The notes below the pieces were generated by a model. It saw only the letters and a list, made by a program, of their open reading frames with translations. It searched no databases and was not told where the DNA came from. The position numbers and the translations under genes are program-made. From Mycoplasmatota bacterium (GTDB lineage: Bacteria > Bacillota_I > Bacilli_A > Izemoplasmatales > Hujiaoplasmataceae), in contig JAGLYJ010000020.1 of assembly GCA_023132365.1 (NCBI GenBank), positions 1 to 16,261 of the forward strand: a stretch of 16,261 nt of DNA, in the 5' to 3' direction. This document shows, in pieces, positions 5,670-13,281 of this stretch. Position 1 is the first letter of the stretch; the number at the start of each line of letters is the position of its first letter.

Positions 5670-8024
5670 ATGAGAACTATATTGTTGATGGTTAGGGCAA
5701 ATATAAAATCAAAAATATTGCAAAGCATTGCGCTTGCGGCTGTGTTTATAGCTGTAAGTATCTTATTCTTTTTATCAGTTAGATTATTCGGGACAGTTGG
5801 GGCATATGAAGATATGTATATAGAGTCTAAAACTAGCCAGTGTCTGATTTATGTAGAAGGTGAAGATTCAAAAGATATCATAGTTAATTATTTAGAAAAC
5901 AATGAGGAAGTATTAAATATAAATGTGTTATCAAATTTTAATAATATTATTGAATCAAACATAGTACAAGGTGACGAGTTAATATCCATACCTGATGCAA
6001 TGTTTACTGAGTATTCAACCAGCGAATTTGATCAAATTAAATGGGTTGAAGGTAAAACAGTAAATGAACTTTTAGATAATGAAGTAATATATAGTTATGG
6101 AAAAAGTAAGCTTAAAAATATATCCGTTGGCGATACAATAGTTATTAACACAGAACAAGGAACAAGAGAAATGATTATTGCTGGAATTGGAATAGATCTT
6201 ACTTATAATTTTGATACTATTACTTTAAATAGGTTCTGGACAACAAAGTCAAATGTTGAAAGTTTAGAAAATGGAGAGAAAGAATATTCCATTGGAATTA
6301 GCTATTACAACTACTCAGGAGAATCAGAACAAGTGATTCTTGATGAAATAAACGCTGTTCTTGGTGATAAAACAGCGAATATATTAACGGTTTCTCATGA
6401 ATTGATTTTAACCGCAAATTCATTTTTTCAAATGATTATGGGATCAATATTTACTCTAATAGGAGTTATATTAATTTTTGTAGGTCTATTTATAATAAGG
6501 AGTATTGTATTTAATAATATAGTAGCTGATAGTAAAAAAATAGCTACTTTAAAAAGCACAGGTTTTTCATCAAAAAATATCGTATCAATTTATGTGTTAG
6601 AGTATGGAGTCATTGCATTTCTCAGTATAATAATTGGTGGCCTTGTCAGCTTACTATTAAGTAATGTTGTTTTAGGGGATTTAAATGAGTTATCTAATTT
6701 ATTTGGTTCATCCAATAGTGTTAATATTATTCAAATGGTTTCAGTATTAATAGTTATGTTGTTAGTAATTGAATTTACAGTATATTTAGCAGCTAGAGAT
6801 GTTTCAAAAATAAATCCTGCAGTAGCACTTAGCAGAGGGGAACAAGTCAACGAAACAAAATCAACTTTTTCTTTAATTCAACATAAGAGACTGCCGATTA
6901 GTTTAGTTCTAGCAATTAAGGATATCTTCTATAATAAGAAAATGATTATTACTTTGATTCTATTTATTGTCGCAACATCATTTACAATTGTTACTTTATC
7001 ATCAGCTTCGTATTCATTAAATACTCAAAAAGATAACAATGAGTTGTGGTTAGGATATGATATAGATGCAAAAGTTGTTAGTTCAACGCCTCTAGATTTA
7101 GAAGCACATGATAATATGATACTAGAACTAGAAGCATCAGAATATATAGAAGGAACAGTGACCGTATATCTAGATTTGAACAGTCAAATATTTGATGATA
7201 ATCAAGAAAAATATTTATCATCGATAAGTGAAGTGTTTGTAACTGAAAACAAAGAACCTATTGATTTTAGTGTATTAGATGGCAGGCTTCCAGATAATGA
7301 AGATGAAATTATGATAGCGCATAACTTACTAGTAATGCTAAAAAAAGAAATAGGTGATTATACAACTGTAAGATCACTTGGCGAAGAAAAAGAGTTGCTT
7401 ATTGTTGGAGAGTATCAAAGCATGGCGAATCAGGGGACAACATTCAGATTGTTCTTAGACGAAATAGATGATGAGTTTCTTAACACTTCATTAATCAAAG
7501 TTAACTTTGTAGAGGGATTTAGCGAAGAACAGATGTTTGCTGAAGTTGATAACCTATTTGGTTCTGATGTAACATTAGTAATTGAATACTCTAATGCTTC
7601 AATGGTATCAATGATCGATGTTTTAGGTTTAGTAACAGGTGGAGTAATTGGTATATTTGCTGTAATTTGTTTAGTAGTATTACTGAATTTGAATCTGACA
7701 AACGTTTATAAGGAAAGATATAATTATGGTATTTACAAATCGATTGGAATGGATGATAAAAAAATAATAAATATATACTTATTTAAAAATAGTATCATTA
7801 ACATTATTGGTTTAATAATAGGTGGAGCAATTGCGATATTGATAGTGCCTAGCGTTATGAATGTTATTACTGGGATTTTAGGTATTGTTGAATTCCCTAC
7901 GAATATTGACTACTTAAGTATTTTAGTTTCAACGTTGATAGTATTTGCAGTCACATTTATAAATGCATTAATTATAAAACGAAATGTTTCATTAATTACA
8001 CCAAAAGAATTGTTAGTCGAATAA
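5670..8024 (+). CDS. ABC transporter permease with tandem FtsX domains
   Basis: This 784-residue membrane subunit is the partner of the ATPase just upstream. Hydrophobicity suggests eight helices in two 1+3 sets: one near residue 17-40, an outside domain of about 210 residues, three helices between about 250 and 380 ending in INPAVALSRGE; then one near 425-445, a second outside domain of about 195 residues, and three helices between about 640 and 768 ending in ITPKELL. The INPA-L and TPKELL segments are typical of the cytoplasmic ends of FtsX/MacB-type permeases. This differs from BceB, which has ten helices and a single large outside loop. An in-frame GTG at 5652 overlaps the ATPase gene; the ATG at 5670 has AAAAGGG at a spacing of 8 and is preferred. 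The substrate is unknown; an envelope-active peptide or lipid is the likely class. Confidence 0.85.
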   Translation: MRTILLMVRANIKSKILQSIALAAVFIAVSILFFLSVRLFGTVGAYEDMYIESKTSQCLIYVEGEDSKDIIVNYLENNEEVLNINVLSNFNNIIESNIVQGDELISIPDAMFTEYSTSEFDQIKWVEGKTVNELLDNEVIYSYGKSKLKNISVGDTIVINTEQGTREMIIAGIGIDLTYNFDTITLNRFWTTKSNVESLENGEKEYSIGISYYNYSGESEQVILDEINAVLGDKTANILTVSHELILTANSFFQMIMGSIFTLIGVILIFVGLFIIRSIVFNNIVADSKKIATLKSTGFSSKNIVSIYVLEYGVIAFLSIIIGGLVSLLLSNVVLGDLNELSNLFGSSNSVNIIQMVSVLIVMLLVIEFTVYLAARDVSKINPAVALSRGEQVNETKSTFSLIQHKRLPISLVLAIKDIFYNKKMIITLILFIVATSFTIVTLSSASYSLNTQKDNNELWLGYDIDAKVVSSTPLDLEAHDNMILELEASEYIEGTVTVYLDLNSQIFDDNQEKYLSSISEVFVTENKEPIDFSVLDGRLPDNEDEIMIAHNLLVMLKKEIGDYTTVRSLGEEKELLIVGEYQSMANQGTTFRLFLDEIDDEFLNTSLIKVNFVEGFSEEQMFAEVDNLFGSDVTLVIEYSNASMVSMIDVLGLVTGGVIGIFAVICLVVLLNLNLTNVYKERYNYGIYKSIGMDDKKIINIYLFKNSIINIIGLIIGGAIAILIVPSVMNVITGILGIVEFPTNIDYLSILVSTLIVFAVTFINALIIKRNVSLITPKELLVE

Positions 8025-8029
8025 AGCAT

Positions 8030-8051
8030 AATAGAGCGCTTTCGCTCTATT
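8030..8051 (+). terminator. Hairpin terminator or attenuator between permease and regulator genes
   Basis: A perfect 9-bp stem, AATAGAGCG with CGCTCTATT, closes a CTTT tetraloop. It starts five bases after the permease stop. The T tract after it is short and broken (TGTTTTATA), so termination may be partial. Confidence 0.65.
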
Positions 8052-8060
8052 TGTTTTATA

Positions 8061-8069
8061 TGATATAAT
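8061..8069 (+). promoter_or_regulatory. Extended -10 promoter of the two-component genes
   Basis: TGATATAAT lies 23 nt before the regulator ATG at 8093. The -35 position falls in the right arm of the preceding hairpin and matches poorly (TTCGCT), so the extended -10 probably carries recognition. Confidence 0.6.
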
Positions 8070-8092
8070 GTTTATGTGAATGGAGTGATATC

Positions 8093-8788
8093 ATGGATAA
8101 AATATTATTGGTTGATGACGAAATTGAATTAGCGAATATGATAAAAGAGTATTTAAAAAACGAAGGTTTTGAGGTTTTAACAAAGTATACTCTAGCTGAT
8201 GGCAAAGAATCATTTGATAATAATTCTTTTAGTGCTGTAGTTCTTGATATTAATTTACCTGATGGCTCGGGACTTGATTTATGTAAATACGTAAGGGACA
8301 AATCAGACATCCCAATATTAATGCTTAGCGCAAGGAGCGGTGATGTTGATAAAATAATGGGGCTAGGCCTTGGAAGTGATGATTATATTACAAAACCATT
8401 TAGTGCAAGTGAATTATCTGCTAGAATTAGAGCACATATTAATAGATATAATCGATTATCAAATAATCAAAATGAAAATAAAGGAATTAAAAGATTTAAA
8501 GATTTAGTAATTGATGAAGAATCATATGAAGTGTTTTATAATAATGAAAAAATTGAACTTACTGCTAAGGAATTTCAAATATTGAACTATCTTTCAAGTC
8601 ATCCAAATAGAGTCTATACAAAAGAGCAACTGTTTAATCACGTGTGGGGATTTGATTATTATGGAGATATGAATACGGTAACTGTTCATATTAGAAAAAT
8701 AAGAGAAAAAATCGAAATTAATTCAAAGAAACCTAGATATATCAAAACTGTATGGGGAGTAGGTTATAAGTTTGAAAACCCGGAGTAG
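8093..8788 (+). CDS. OmpR-family response regulator
   Basis: This 231-residue DNA-binding response regulator has an N-terminal receiver domain with acidic pair D8/D9, phospho-acceptor D52 (VVLDINLPDGSG), S79 in the usual Thr/Ser switch position and K101 (TKPF). A C-terminal winged helix follows (LTAKEFQILNYLSSHPNRVY, then the HIRKIREKI recognition helix and the VWGVGYKF wing). The ATG is served by TGGAGTGA. The sensor kinase starts inside its 3' end. Position next to the ABC genes suggests it controls them, and possibly its own operon, but no binding site is proven. Confidence 0.93.
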   Translation: MDKILLVDDEIELANMIKEYLKNEGFEVLTKYTLADGKESFDNNSFSAVVLDINLPDGSGLDLCKYVRDKSDIPILMLSARSGDVDKIMGLGLGSDDYITKPFSASELSARIRAHINRYNRLSNNQNENKGIKRFKDLVIDEESYEVFYNNEKIELTAKEFQILNYLSSHPNRVYTKEQLFNHVWGFDYYGDMNTVTVHIRKIREKIEINSKKPRYIKTVWGVGYKFENPE

Positions 8789-10145
8789 CATAAAAGTAAT
8801 ATTCTCTTTAATTATTATTACTGTATTATTTACAGTTGGAACCCTTTTTGTTTATTTCACTCAAAGAGAGAATGATATAAATGACTCACACAATATTAAT
8901 GCACTTAGAGCGTATACATCACCGATCATGAATCTGGTTAATGATGATTTTCCTAGTCTAGATGATGTTACATTAAGTGCTCGCCTTGATGAGCTGGAAA
9001 CAAATGCATTAATTGCTGATTTAAGCAATAACATTATATTCAATAATTCATCCTTCACCACCACTGATGTTGCCCATGAGTTATACCAAGACCAAGATTA
9101 TTCGTTGAATAATCCGGACATGATAAAAGTGGCTTTTCTAGTTGAGAATGAGAGTAGTATAGTGGGGCTTGTAATATTTGAGATATCTAAAGCAGAATTG
9201 ATTGATAATAACTACACACTATTCTTTGTAATTATTATTATTGAAGTTTTCCTCTTAATTACATTAGTGGCATTCATGGTTATAAATTATAGAACTATTA
9301 TTATAAATCCAATTAAGAAATTAAATAAAGCGTTGCTTGATATTTCTAATGGAGTTTATAATAAGTTGAGTTCAAGTAAAGGAGTTTCTATAAAGAGTTT
9401 TTCAAACTATAATATTATGCTTGATAAAATGGAAAACACATTGAGTAATCAAGCAGACTATGAGAAATCAAGGAAACAACTGATAGCGAATATCTCTCAT
9501 GAAATTAGAACACCACTATCATATGTTAAAATGAGTGCTGAGATTCTTTCTAATGATGAATGTATAAATAAAGGAAATAAGAAACACATCAGTACTATAT
9601 TAAATAAAATAACTTCTATTGATGGCATTATTGAAGACTTATTCAGATATTCAAAACAAGATTTAGATAAGTTGTTAGTAGAACTAAAAGAAATATATGC
9701 GCATGACATGTTTGGAAGAATATTCAGTGAAATAAAGCCAAAAGATAAACACAAAAATATTAGTATTAACATTAGTAATGATATTCCAAACGTTCTAATT
9801 AATGCTGATGAAAATCGTCTAGTACAAGTTGTTAGTAATATGGTTGATAATGCTGAAAAGCATATTGAAAAAGAAGGTTTTATAAACATAAAAACAGAGA
9901 TTGATGAGAATTATTTAGTTCTTACAATTGAAGATTCTGGAGAAGGAATCGAACCAAAAGATTTGCCATATATCTTTGAAGCTTTCTATCAAGGCGAACA
10001 GGATGTAAATACAAAGAAAAAAGGAGCAGGTCTTGGACTTGCAATATGTGAGTATATTATTAAAAAGCACAGTGGAGAAATATTTGTTTATAGCGAAAAG
10101 AATAAAGGAACTAAATTTGTTATTAAACTTCAAGAAATATTGTAA
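8772..10145 (+). CDS. Sensor histidine kinase with extracytoplasmic sensor region
   Basis: This is a 457-residue membrane histidine kinase. A first membrane helix (about residues 8-28) and a second (about 149-171) bracket about 120 residues outside the membrane with no motif I recognise. A HAMP-like linker follows (about 172-225). The phospho-accepting histidine is H243 in ISHEIRTPL. The ATPase domain has the N box (N356, N360 in NMVDNAEKH), G1 EDSGEGIEP (387-395), F box FEAFYQ and G2 GAGLGLAI (418-425). The start is a TTG at 8772 that overlaps the regulator gene by 17 nt, with GGGGAG/AGG sequence before it; no better in-frame start exists before the first helix, so translation is probably coupled. 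It phosphorylates the upstream regulator. The large outside region sets it apart from Bce-type intramembrane kinases. Confidence 0.9.
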   Translation: MKTRSSIKVIFSLIIITVLFTVGTLFVYFTQRENDINDSHNINALRAYTSPIMNLVNDDFPSLDDVTLSARLDELETNALIADLSNNIIFNNSSFTTTDVAHELYQDQDYSLNNPDMIKVAFLVENESSIVGLVIFEISKAELIDNNYTLFFVIIIIEVFLLITLVAFMVINYRTIIINPIKKLNKALLDISNGVYNKLSSSKGVSIKSFSNYNIMLDKMENTLSNQADYEKSRKQLIANISHEIRTPLSYVKMSAEILSNDECINKGNKKHISTILNKITSIDGIIEDLFRYSKQDLDKLLVELKEIYAHDMFGRIFSEIKPKDKHKNISINISNDIPNVLINADENRLVQVVSNMVDNAEKHIEKEGFINIKTEIDENYLVLTIEDSGEGIEPKDLPYIFEAFYQGEQDVNTKKKGAGLGLAICEYIIKKHSGEIFVYSEKNKGTKFVIKLQEIL

Positions 10146-10181
10146 TAGGAATTTCTTAAACCTCTCAAGGCTTATGTATAT

Positions 10182-10210
10182 AAAAAAAGATGAGGAATCC
10201 TCATCTTTTT
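10182..10210. terminator. Bidirectional intrinsic terminator
   Basis: A 12-bp symmetrical hairpin: AAAAAGATGAGG pairs with CCTCATCTTTTT around a 3-nt loop. A runs on the left and T runs on the right let it end transcription from both sides. It lies between the convergent kinase and ribokinase genes. Confidence 0.92.
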
Positions 10211-10250
10211 CTTATGTTTTAAAGTAAAAAGTATTGCTTAGTTTTATTTC

Positions 10251-11114
10251 TCATTTCACTTCCTTTAAGTAGGGCATAGAAGTTTGTGCTCCTAGTTTTT
10301 GAATAGTAAAAGAAGCAACTTTATTTCCATATATTATTGCTTCAGATAATGTAAGCCCATTATCTATTCCTACACAAAACGCTGCGGCGAAAGAATCTCC
10401 TGCACCAGTAGTATCAATAACATCAACATCGAATGCTTTTATTGTAACGATTTCTTCACCGTTAAAATAATCAGCACCTTTTGCACCTCTTGTCACTATT
10501 AATTTATTTGGGTATTTTATTAACCCGTCTGTATATATTCCATCAAAAAGCAAATCATATTCTGTTTCATTTGCAATAATATAGGTTGCTTTGTCTATTA
10601 TATCACTTGATAGTTTCATAGCTGGAGCTGGATTTAGCACTGTAGATATACCATTTTTATGACAGAAAGCAATAATATATTCAACGGTTTCTAGTGGTAT
10701 TTCTAGCTGCAGTAGAATTAAATCAGCTCTAAGTATTATATCTGAATTTTGATCAATAATATTTTTAGTTAATTTAGAATTTGCACCTTTGATAGTAATA
10801 ATTGAATTATCATCCTCTGCAATAGTAATTTGAGCGACGCCAGTAGAGATGCCTTCTACTTTATTAATAGCTTTAACTCCGACATTGTTGTTAGATAAAT
10901 TAGTAATTGCTTCTTGGCCATGGGTATCTTTACCTACACAACCAATAAATTGAACATTTGAACCTAATCTAGAAGCGCAAACGGCTTGATTAGAACCTTT
11001 ACCACCAAAAAATGTATTGAAGCTATTACCAACTACTGTTTCTCCTTTTTTAGGGAACCTCTTGGTTTCTGTTACAAAATCAATATTTATGCTTCCAATG
11101 ACAACAATACTCAT
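10251..11114 (-). CDS. rbsK: Ribokinase (PfkB family)
   Basis: The enzyme phosphorylates D-ribose with ATP to ribose 5-phosphate in the cytoplasm. The 287-residue product carries the N-terminal GSINIDFV (7-14), the sugar-binding GGKGSNQA (37-44), NPAPAMKLS, NETEYDLLF, LIVTRGAKGA, and the PfkB signature DTTGAGDSF (234-242) with catalytic base D240. The start is ATG 11114, with GGAGTGA upstream; an in-frame TTG at 11132 lies before that site and is rejected. It follows the nucleoside hydrolase with a 30-nt gap, so it is the second gene of that operon; ribose released by the hydrolase is its likely substrate. The stop is TGA, and reading it as Trp would add 12 codons beyond the usual PfkB end. 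Other PfkB sugar kinases are possible but less likely. Confidence 0.88.
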   Translation of the reverse strand: MSIVVIGSINIDFVTETKRFPKKGETVVGNSFNTFFGGKGSNQAVCASRLGSNVQFIGCVGKDTHGQEAITNLSNNNVGVKAINKVEGISTGVAQITIAEDDNSIITIKGANSKLTKNIIDQNSDIILRADLILLQLEIPLETVEYIIAFCHKNGISTVLNPAPAMKLSSDIIDKATYIIANETEYDLLFDGIYTDGLIKYPNKLIVTRGAKGADYFNGEEIVTIKAFDVDVIDTTGAGDSFAAAFCVGIDNGLTLSEAIIYGNKVASFTIQKLGAQTSMPYLKEVK

Positions 11115-11144
11115 TACATTCACTCCAATCAATTAATATATTAT

Positions 11145-12080
11145 TTAATACATTCTTAATGCTTCTTCGATAATATTCCAAAACTTATCAACATCAATAT
11201 TTTTTGCAACAAATGTATTTTTTTTCAATTTCAAATAATCAAAAATATCACAATTTGTTCTTCCATAACTTGATCCATTTGAAATATCAATTTCACAATG
11301 AACAAAATCAACATCTATAACTGTTGGGTCTATTAAATATGCAATTGTTACTGGATCATGAAGTGGAGCACCATCAAATCCAAACACTCTTTTTTGATTC
11401 TCATTGAATACAATCATTAATTTTGTAAATAACTTTGAGGCGTTATTATCAATTTTTGTCATTCTATCTACTATTTCTGGTAATACAAGCACTTTTCTCG
11501 TTACATCTAGTCCAACCATTGTTACTTTTAAGCCGCTGTTAAAAACGATATGTGCAGCTTCAGGATCACAGTAAATATTGAATTCTGCTGCGGGGGTAAC
11601 ATTACCGTTAGAATATGAACCACCCATTATAACAACTTCTTCAATATTATTTAAAATATTTGGTTCTATTCTAATCGCAAGTGCGAGGTTAGTCATTGGA
11701 CCAGTTGTTACCATTGTCACTTTTTTATCACTTTTCAGTATTGTTTCAATAATAAAATCAACAGCATGTCTAGGATCATAGGATATTTCTAAATTTGGAA
11801 AATCAAACCCGTCTAAACCAGTTTCTCCATGTATTGCTTCACATACTTCAACTTCTTTGATAATTGGATTAGAAGCACCTAAACATACAGGAACATCAAT
11901 ATTTAAATATTGACATAAATTCAACGCGTTAAGTCCTGTTTTTTCTAATGTCTGATTTCCTGACTCTACAGTAATTCCTAATAACTCCAATTTAGAATTT
12001 TTACCAGCGAGCATTATAGCAATTGCATCATCGTGACCTGGATCACAGTCTAATATTATTTTTCTATTTGCTTCAATCAT
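11145..12080 (-). CDS. Inosine-uridine type nucleoside hydrolase
   Basis: The enzyme cleaves the N-glycosidic bond of ribonucleosides to give free base and ribose, for salvage. The 311-residue product has the calcium-binding signature DCDPGHDDAIAI (D11, D13, D17, D18), SGNQTLEKTG (around 41-49), IHGETGLDG with H84, TGPMTNLALAI, EFNIYCDPEAA and the C-terminal LHDPVTIAYL with H241/D242. H84 and H241 match the histidines typical of the inosine/uridine-preferring group (IU-NH, RihA/RihB). The track-free choice of start is the second of two tandem ATGs (12080), 8 nt from AGGAG; ATG 12083 is also possible, and an upstream in-frame GTG lies within the ribosome binding site. It is the first gene of a two-gene operon with ribokinase. 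Purine versus pyrimidine preference cannot be set from sequence alone. Confidence 0.9.
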   Translation of the reverse strand: MIEANRKIILDCDPGHDDAIAIMLAGKNSKLELLGITVESGNQTLEKTGLNALNLCQYLNIDVPVCLGASNPIIKEVEVCEAIHGETGLDGFDFPNLEISYDPRHAVDFIIETILKSDKKVTMVTTGPMTNLALAIRIEPNILNNIEEVVIMGGSYSNGNVTPAAEFNIYCDPEAAHIVFNSGLKVTMVGLDVTRKVLVLPEIVDRMTKIDNNASKLFTKLMIVFNENQKRVFGFDGAPLHDPVTIAYLIDPTVIDVDFVHCEIDISNGSSYGRTNCDIFDYLKLKKNTFVAKNIDVDKFWNIIEEALRMY

Positions 12081-12099
12081 CATTATCACTCCTGAATAA

Positions 12100-12108
12100 A
12101 TTATATCA
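12100..12108 (-). promoter_or_regulatory. Extended -10 promoter of the nucleoside salvage operon
   Basis: On the minus strand TGATATAAT lies about 20 nt before the hydrolase start. No good -35 is present at 17-18 nt (GATCTG/CGATCT), so this is an extended -10 type promoter. Confidence 0.6.
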
Positions 12109-12168
12109 TATTATATAGTAATCAGATCGAAGTGGCATGTTTTTATTTAGAGTTCTAATAGTGCTGAT

Positions 12169-12197
12169 TTGCAAATGTTTTTTTAAAATTATAAAAT
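12169..12197 (+). promoter_or_regulatory. Probable promoter of the small lipoprotein gene
   Basis: TTGCAA (12169-12174) and TAAAAT (12192-12197) are spaced by 17 nt, about 40 nt ahead of the ATG at 12237. Confidence 0.5.
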
Positions 12198-12236
12198 ATA
12201 GATATAAACAAAATATATTTTTAAGAAGGATGGAAT

Positions 12237-12530
12237 ATGAAGAAACTACTTATATTATTTTTATTTGCTCTTTTACTTATGTCTTGTGGACCTGAAGTAA
12301 TAGAGATACCTGACGATGCTGTAGTTGCAGTGTGTCCTCAAGGCAACACGTTTAAATATATCTACAAAGATGATGTAGTTTATGAGTTTTATTCAGATGG
12401 TGTACTTCAAGATGACAGTATGCTAGATATTGTTCAAAATTCTGTAGATAGTGCCGGTACGGCTAGAGCATATTTGGATGCTACATTCCAAGAAGGTGTT
12501 TGCACATTCTCAACTTATGAGCCTGAGTAA
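12237..12530 (+). CDS. Small lipoprotein of unknown function
   Basis: This is a 97-residue predicted lipoprotein. The N-terminus is a short basic-hydrophobic signal (MKKLLILFLFALLL) ending in the lipobox LMSC, so C17 should be lipidated and the mature protein anchored outside the cytoplasmic membrane. The mature part is acidic, about 80 residues, with only two further cysteines (C33 and C89) that could form a disulfide. A phrase KYIYKDDVVYEFYSDG suggests a small beta structure. I do not recognise a family. The ATG has AAGGA at 12226-12230. It is a single-gene unit, divergent from the salvage operon and closed by a hairpin. Confidence 0.78.
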   Translation: MKKLLILFLFALLLMSCGPEVIEIPDDAVVAVCPQGNTFKYIYKDDVVYEFYSDGVLQDDSMLDIVQNSVDSAGTARAYLDATFQEGVCTFSTYEPE

Positions 12531-12547
12531 ATAATTTTATCTAGACC

Positions 12548-12574
12548 ATTGAAGCAATTACTTCAATAGTTTTT
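12548..12574 (+). terminator. Intrinsic terminator of the lipoprotein gene
   Basis: ATTGAAG (12548-12554) and CTTCAAT (12561-12567) form a 7-bp stem with a 6-nt loop, followed by AG and five T. Confidence 0.75.
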
Positions 12575-12785
12575 CGGTTGCATTTTAAATATTCAATATC
12601 ATATAAATAAAAAGAATTATGTGAGTTTTAAAAGAAAATTTTCAATTGTATTTAATAACATATGTGATATTTTAAATGCTAGAAGAAATCGTCCTGAATA
12701 ATTAATATGATTATTATTAAATACTTAATTATTATTTAATTTGATGAAATTGAATTAGCCTGTATATTTTCAGTCGATTTTTAAG
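12575..12785. other. AT-rich intergenic spacer
   Basis: About 210 bases of very AT-rich sequence with no coding potential I can support. It contains a short palindrome GAAAATTTTC (12634-12643) and two similar TTATTATTtAA-like stretches around 12711-12740. I see no DnaA-box cluster, RNA gene or mobile element trace. Confidence 0.5.
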
Positions 12786-12791
12786 TATAAT
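12786..12791 (+). promoter_or_regulatory. Probable -10 box for the four-cysteine protein gene
   Basis: TATAAT about 33 nt before the ATG at 12825. No convincing -35 is present at 16-18 nt. Confidence 0.45.
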
Positions 12792-12824
12792 GTTAATAAA
12801 TAACGCTATTATAAGGAGAGAAAC

Positions 12825-13121
12825 ATGAAAACCATTCACAGAATTAAAGAACTTAAAGGATTTGATGAATTACAAGACACGGTTGTAGATTCTGTTCTTG
12901 AAGCTTATTATTACTTCAGGAGAGATGATGAAATTGAAACAATTGATGCTACTTTAGCGATTATCAATGAATACAAAGATATGACTAGTGTATTTTGTGC
13001 CAATTGTAACAAACCAAATTTTTGTGAAGATTGCATGCCAATGAAGAAACGTGAATATTTTGAAAAAGTTGAAGAACTTCTGATTAATCAAAAAGAAAAT
13101 TTACCTGAGATTTATAGGTAA
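12825..13121 (+). CDS. Small four-cysteine, possibly zinc-binding protein
   Basis: I do not recognise this 98-residue protein. The first half is acidic and helical. Its centre has C58-x2-C61-x5-C67-x2-C70 (CANCNKPNFCEDC), a spacing that suits one bound zinc ion. The tail is again helical and charged (KKREYFEKVEELLINQKENL). There is no signal peptide or membrane segment, so it should be cytoplasmic. The ATG is served by AAGGAGAG, a strong site. Its own -10 box and terminator make it a separate unit, upstream of and on the same strand as the EF-G paralog. A role in nucleic-acid or protein binding would be guesswork. Confidence 0.72.
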   Translation: MKTIHRIKELKGFDELQDTVVDSVLEAYYYFRRDDEIETIDATLAIINEYKDMTSVFCANCNKPNFCEDCMPMKKREYFEKVEELLINQKENLPEIYR

Positions 13122-13140
13122 TATTTATTGTGAATAAAGG

Positions 13141-13169
13141 ACAAGACATTAAAAAATGTTTTGTTTTTT
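13141..13169 (+). terminator. Intrinsic terminator of the four-cysteine protein gene
   Basis: ACAAGACATT (13141-13150) pairs with AATGTTTTGT (13155-13164) over 10 bp with one G-T pair and a four-A loop, followed by a run of T. Confidence 0.85.
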
Positions 13170-13229
13170 ATTTTTGCAAAAACTTAACAAAAATATCACA
13201 TTTAAAAATCTTTATTTTTTTCCTTATTA

Positions 13230-13238
13230 TGATATAAT
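13230..13238 (+). promoter_or_regulatory. Extended -10 promoter of the EF-G paralog
   Basis: TGATATAAT lies 43 nt before the ATG at 13282. The -35 position holds only T-rich sequence. Confidence 0.6.
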
Positions 13239-13281
13239 ATTATAGAATGAAAGCGTTTTATGAGAGGAGATATTAATTTTT

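Noticed and set aside
4922..10145. Calling the block a classical BceRS-BceAB system
   Set aside because: The kinase has a large extracytoplasmic region and the permease has a symmetrical double-FtsX layout, both unlike Bce proteins.
12575..12785. Replication origin in the AT-rich spacer
   Set aside because: No cluster of DnaA boxes and no dnaA/dnaN nearby.
13247..13276. Nine-codon leader ORF (MKAFYERRY) before the EF-G paralog
   Set aside because: It starts almost at the predicted transcription start with no ribosome binding site, and has no regulatory codon run; probably chance.
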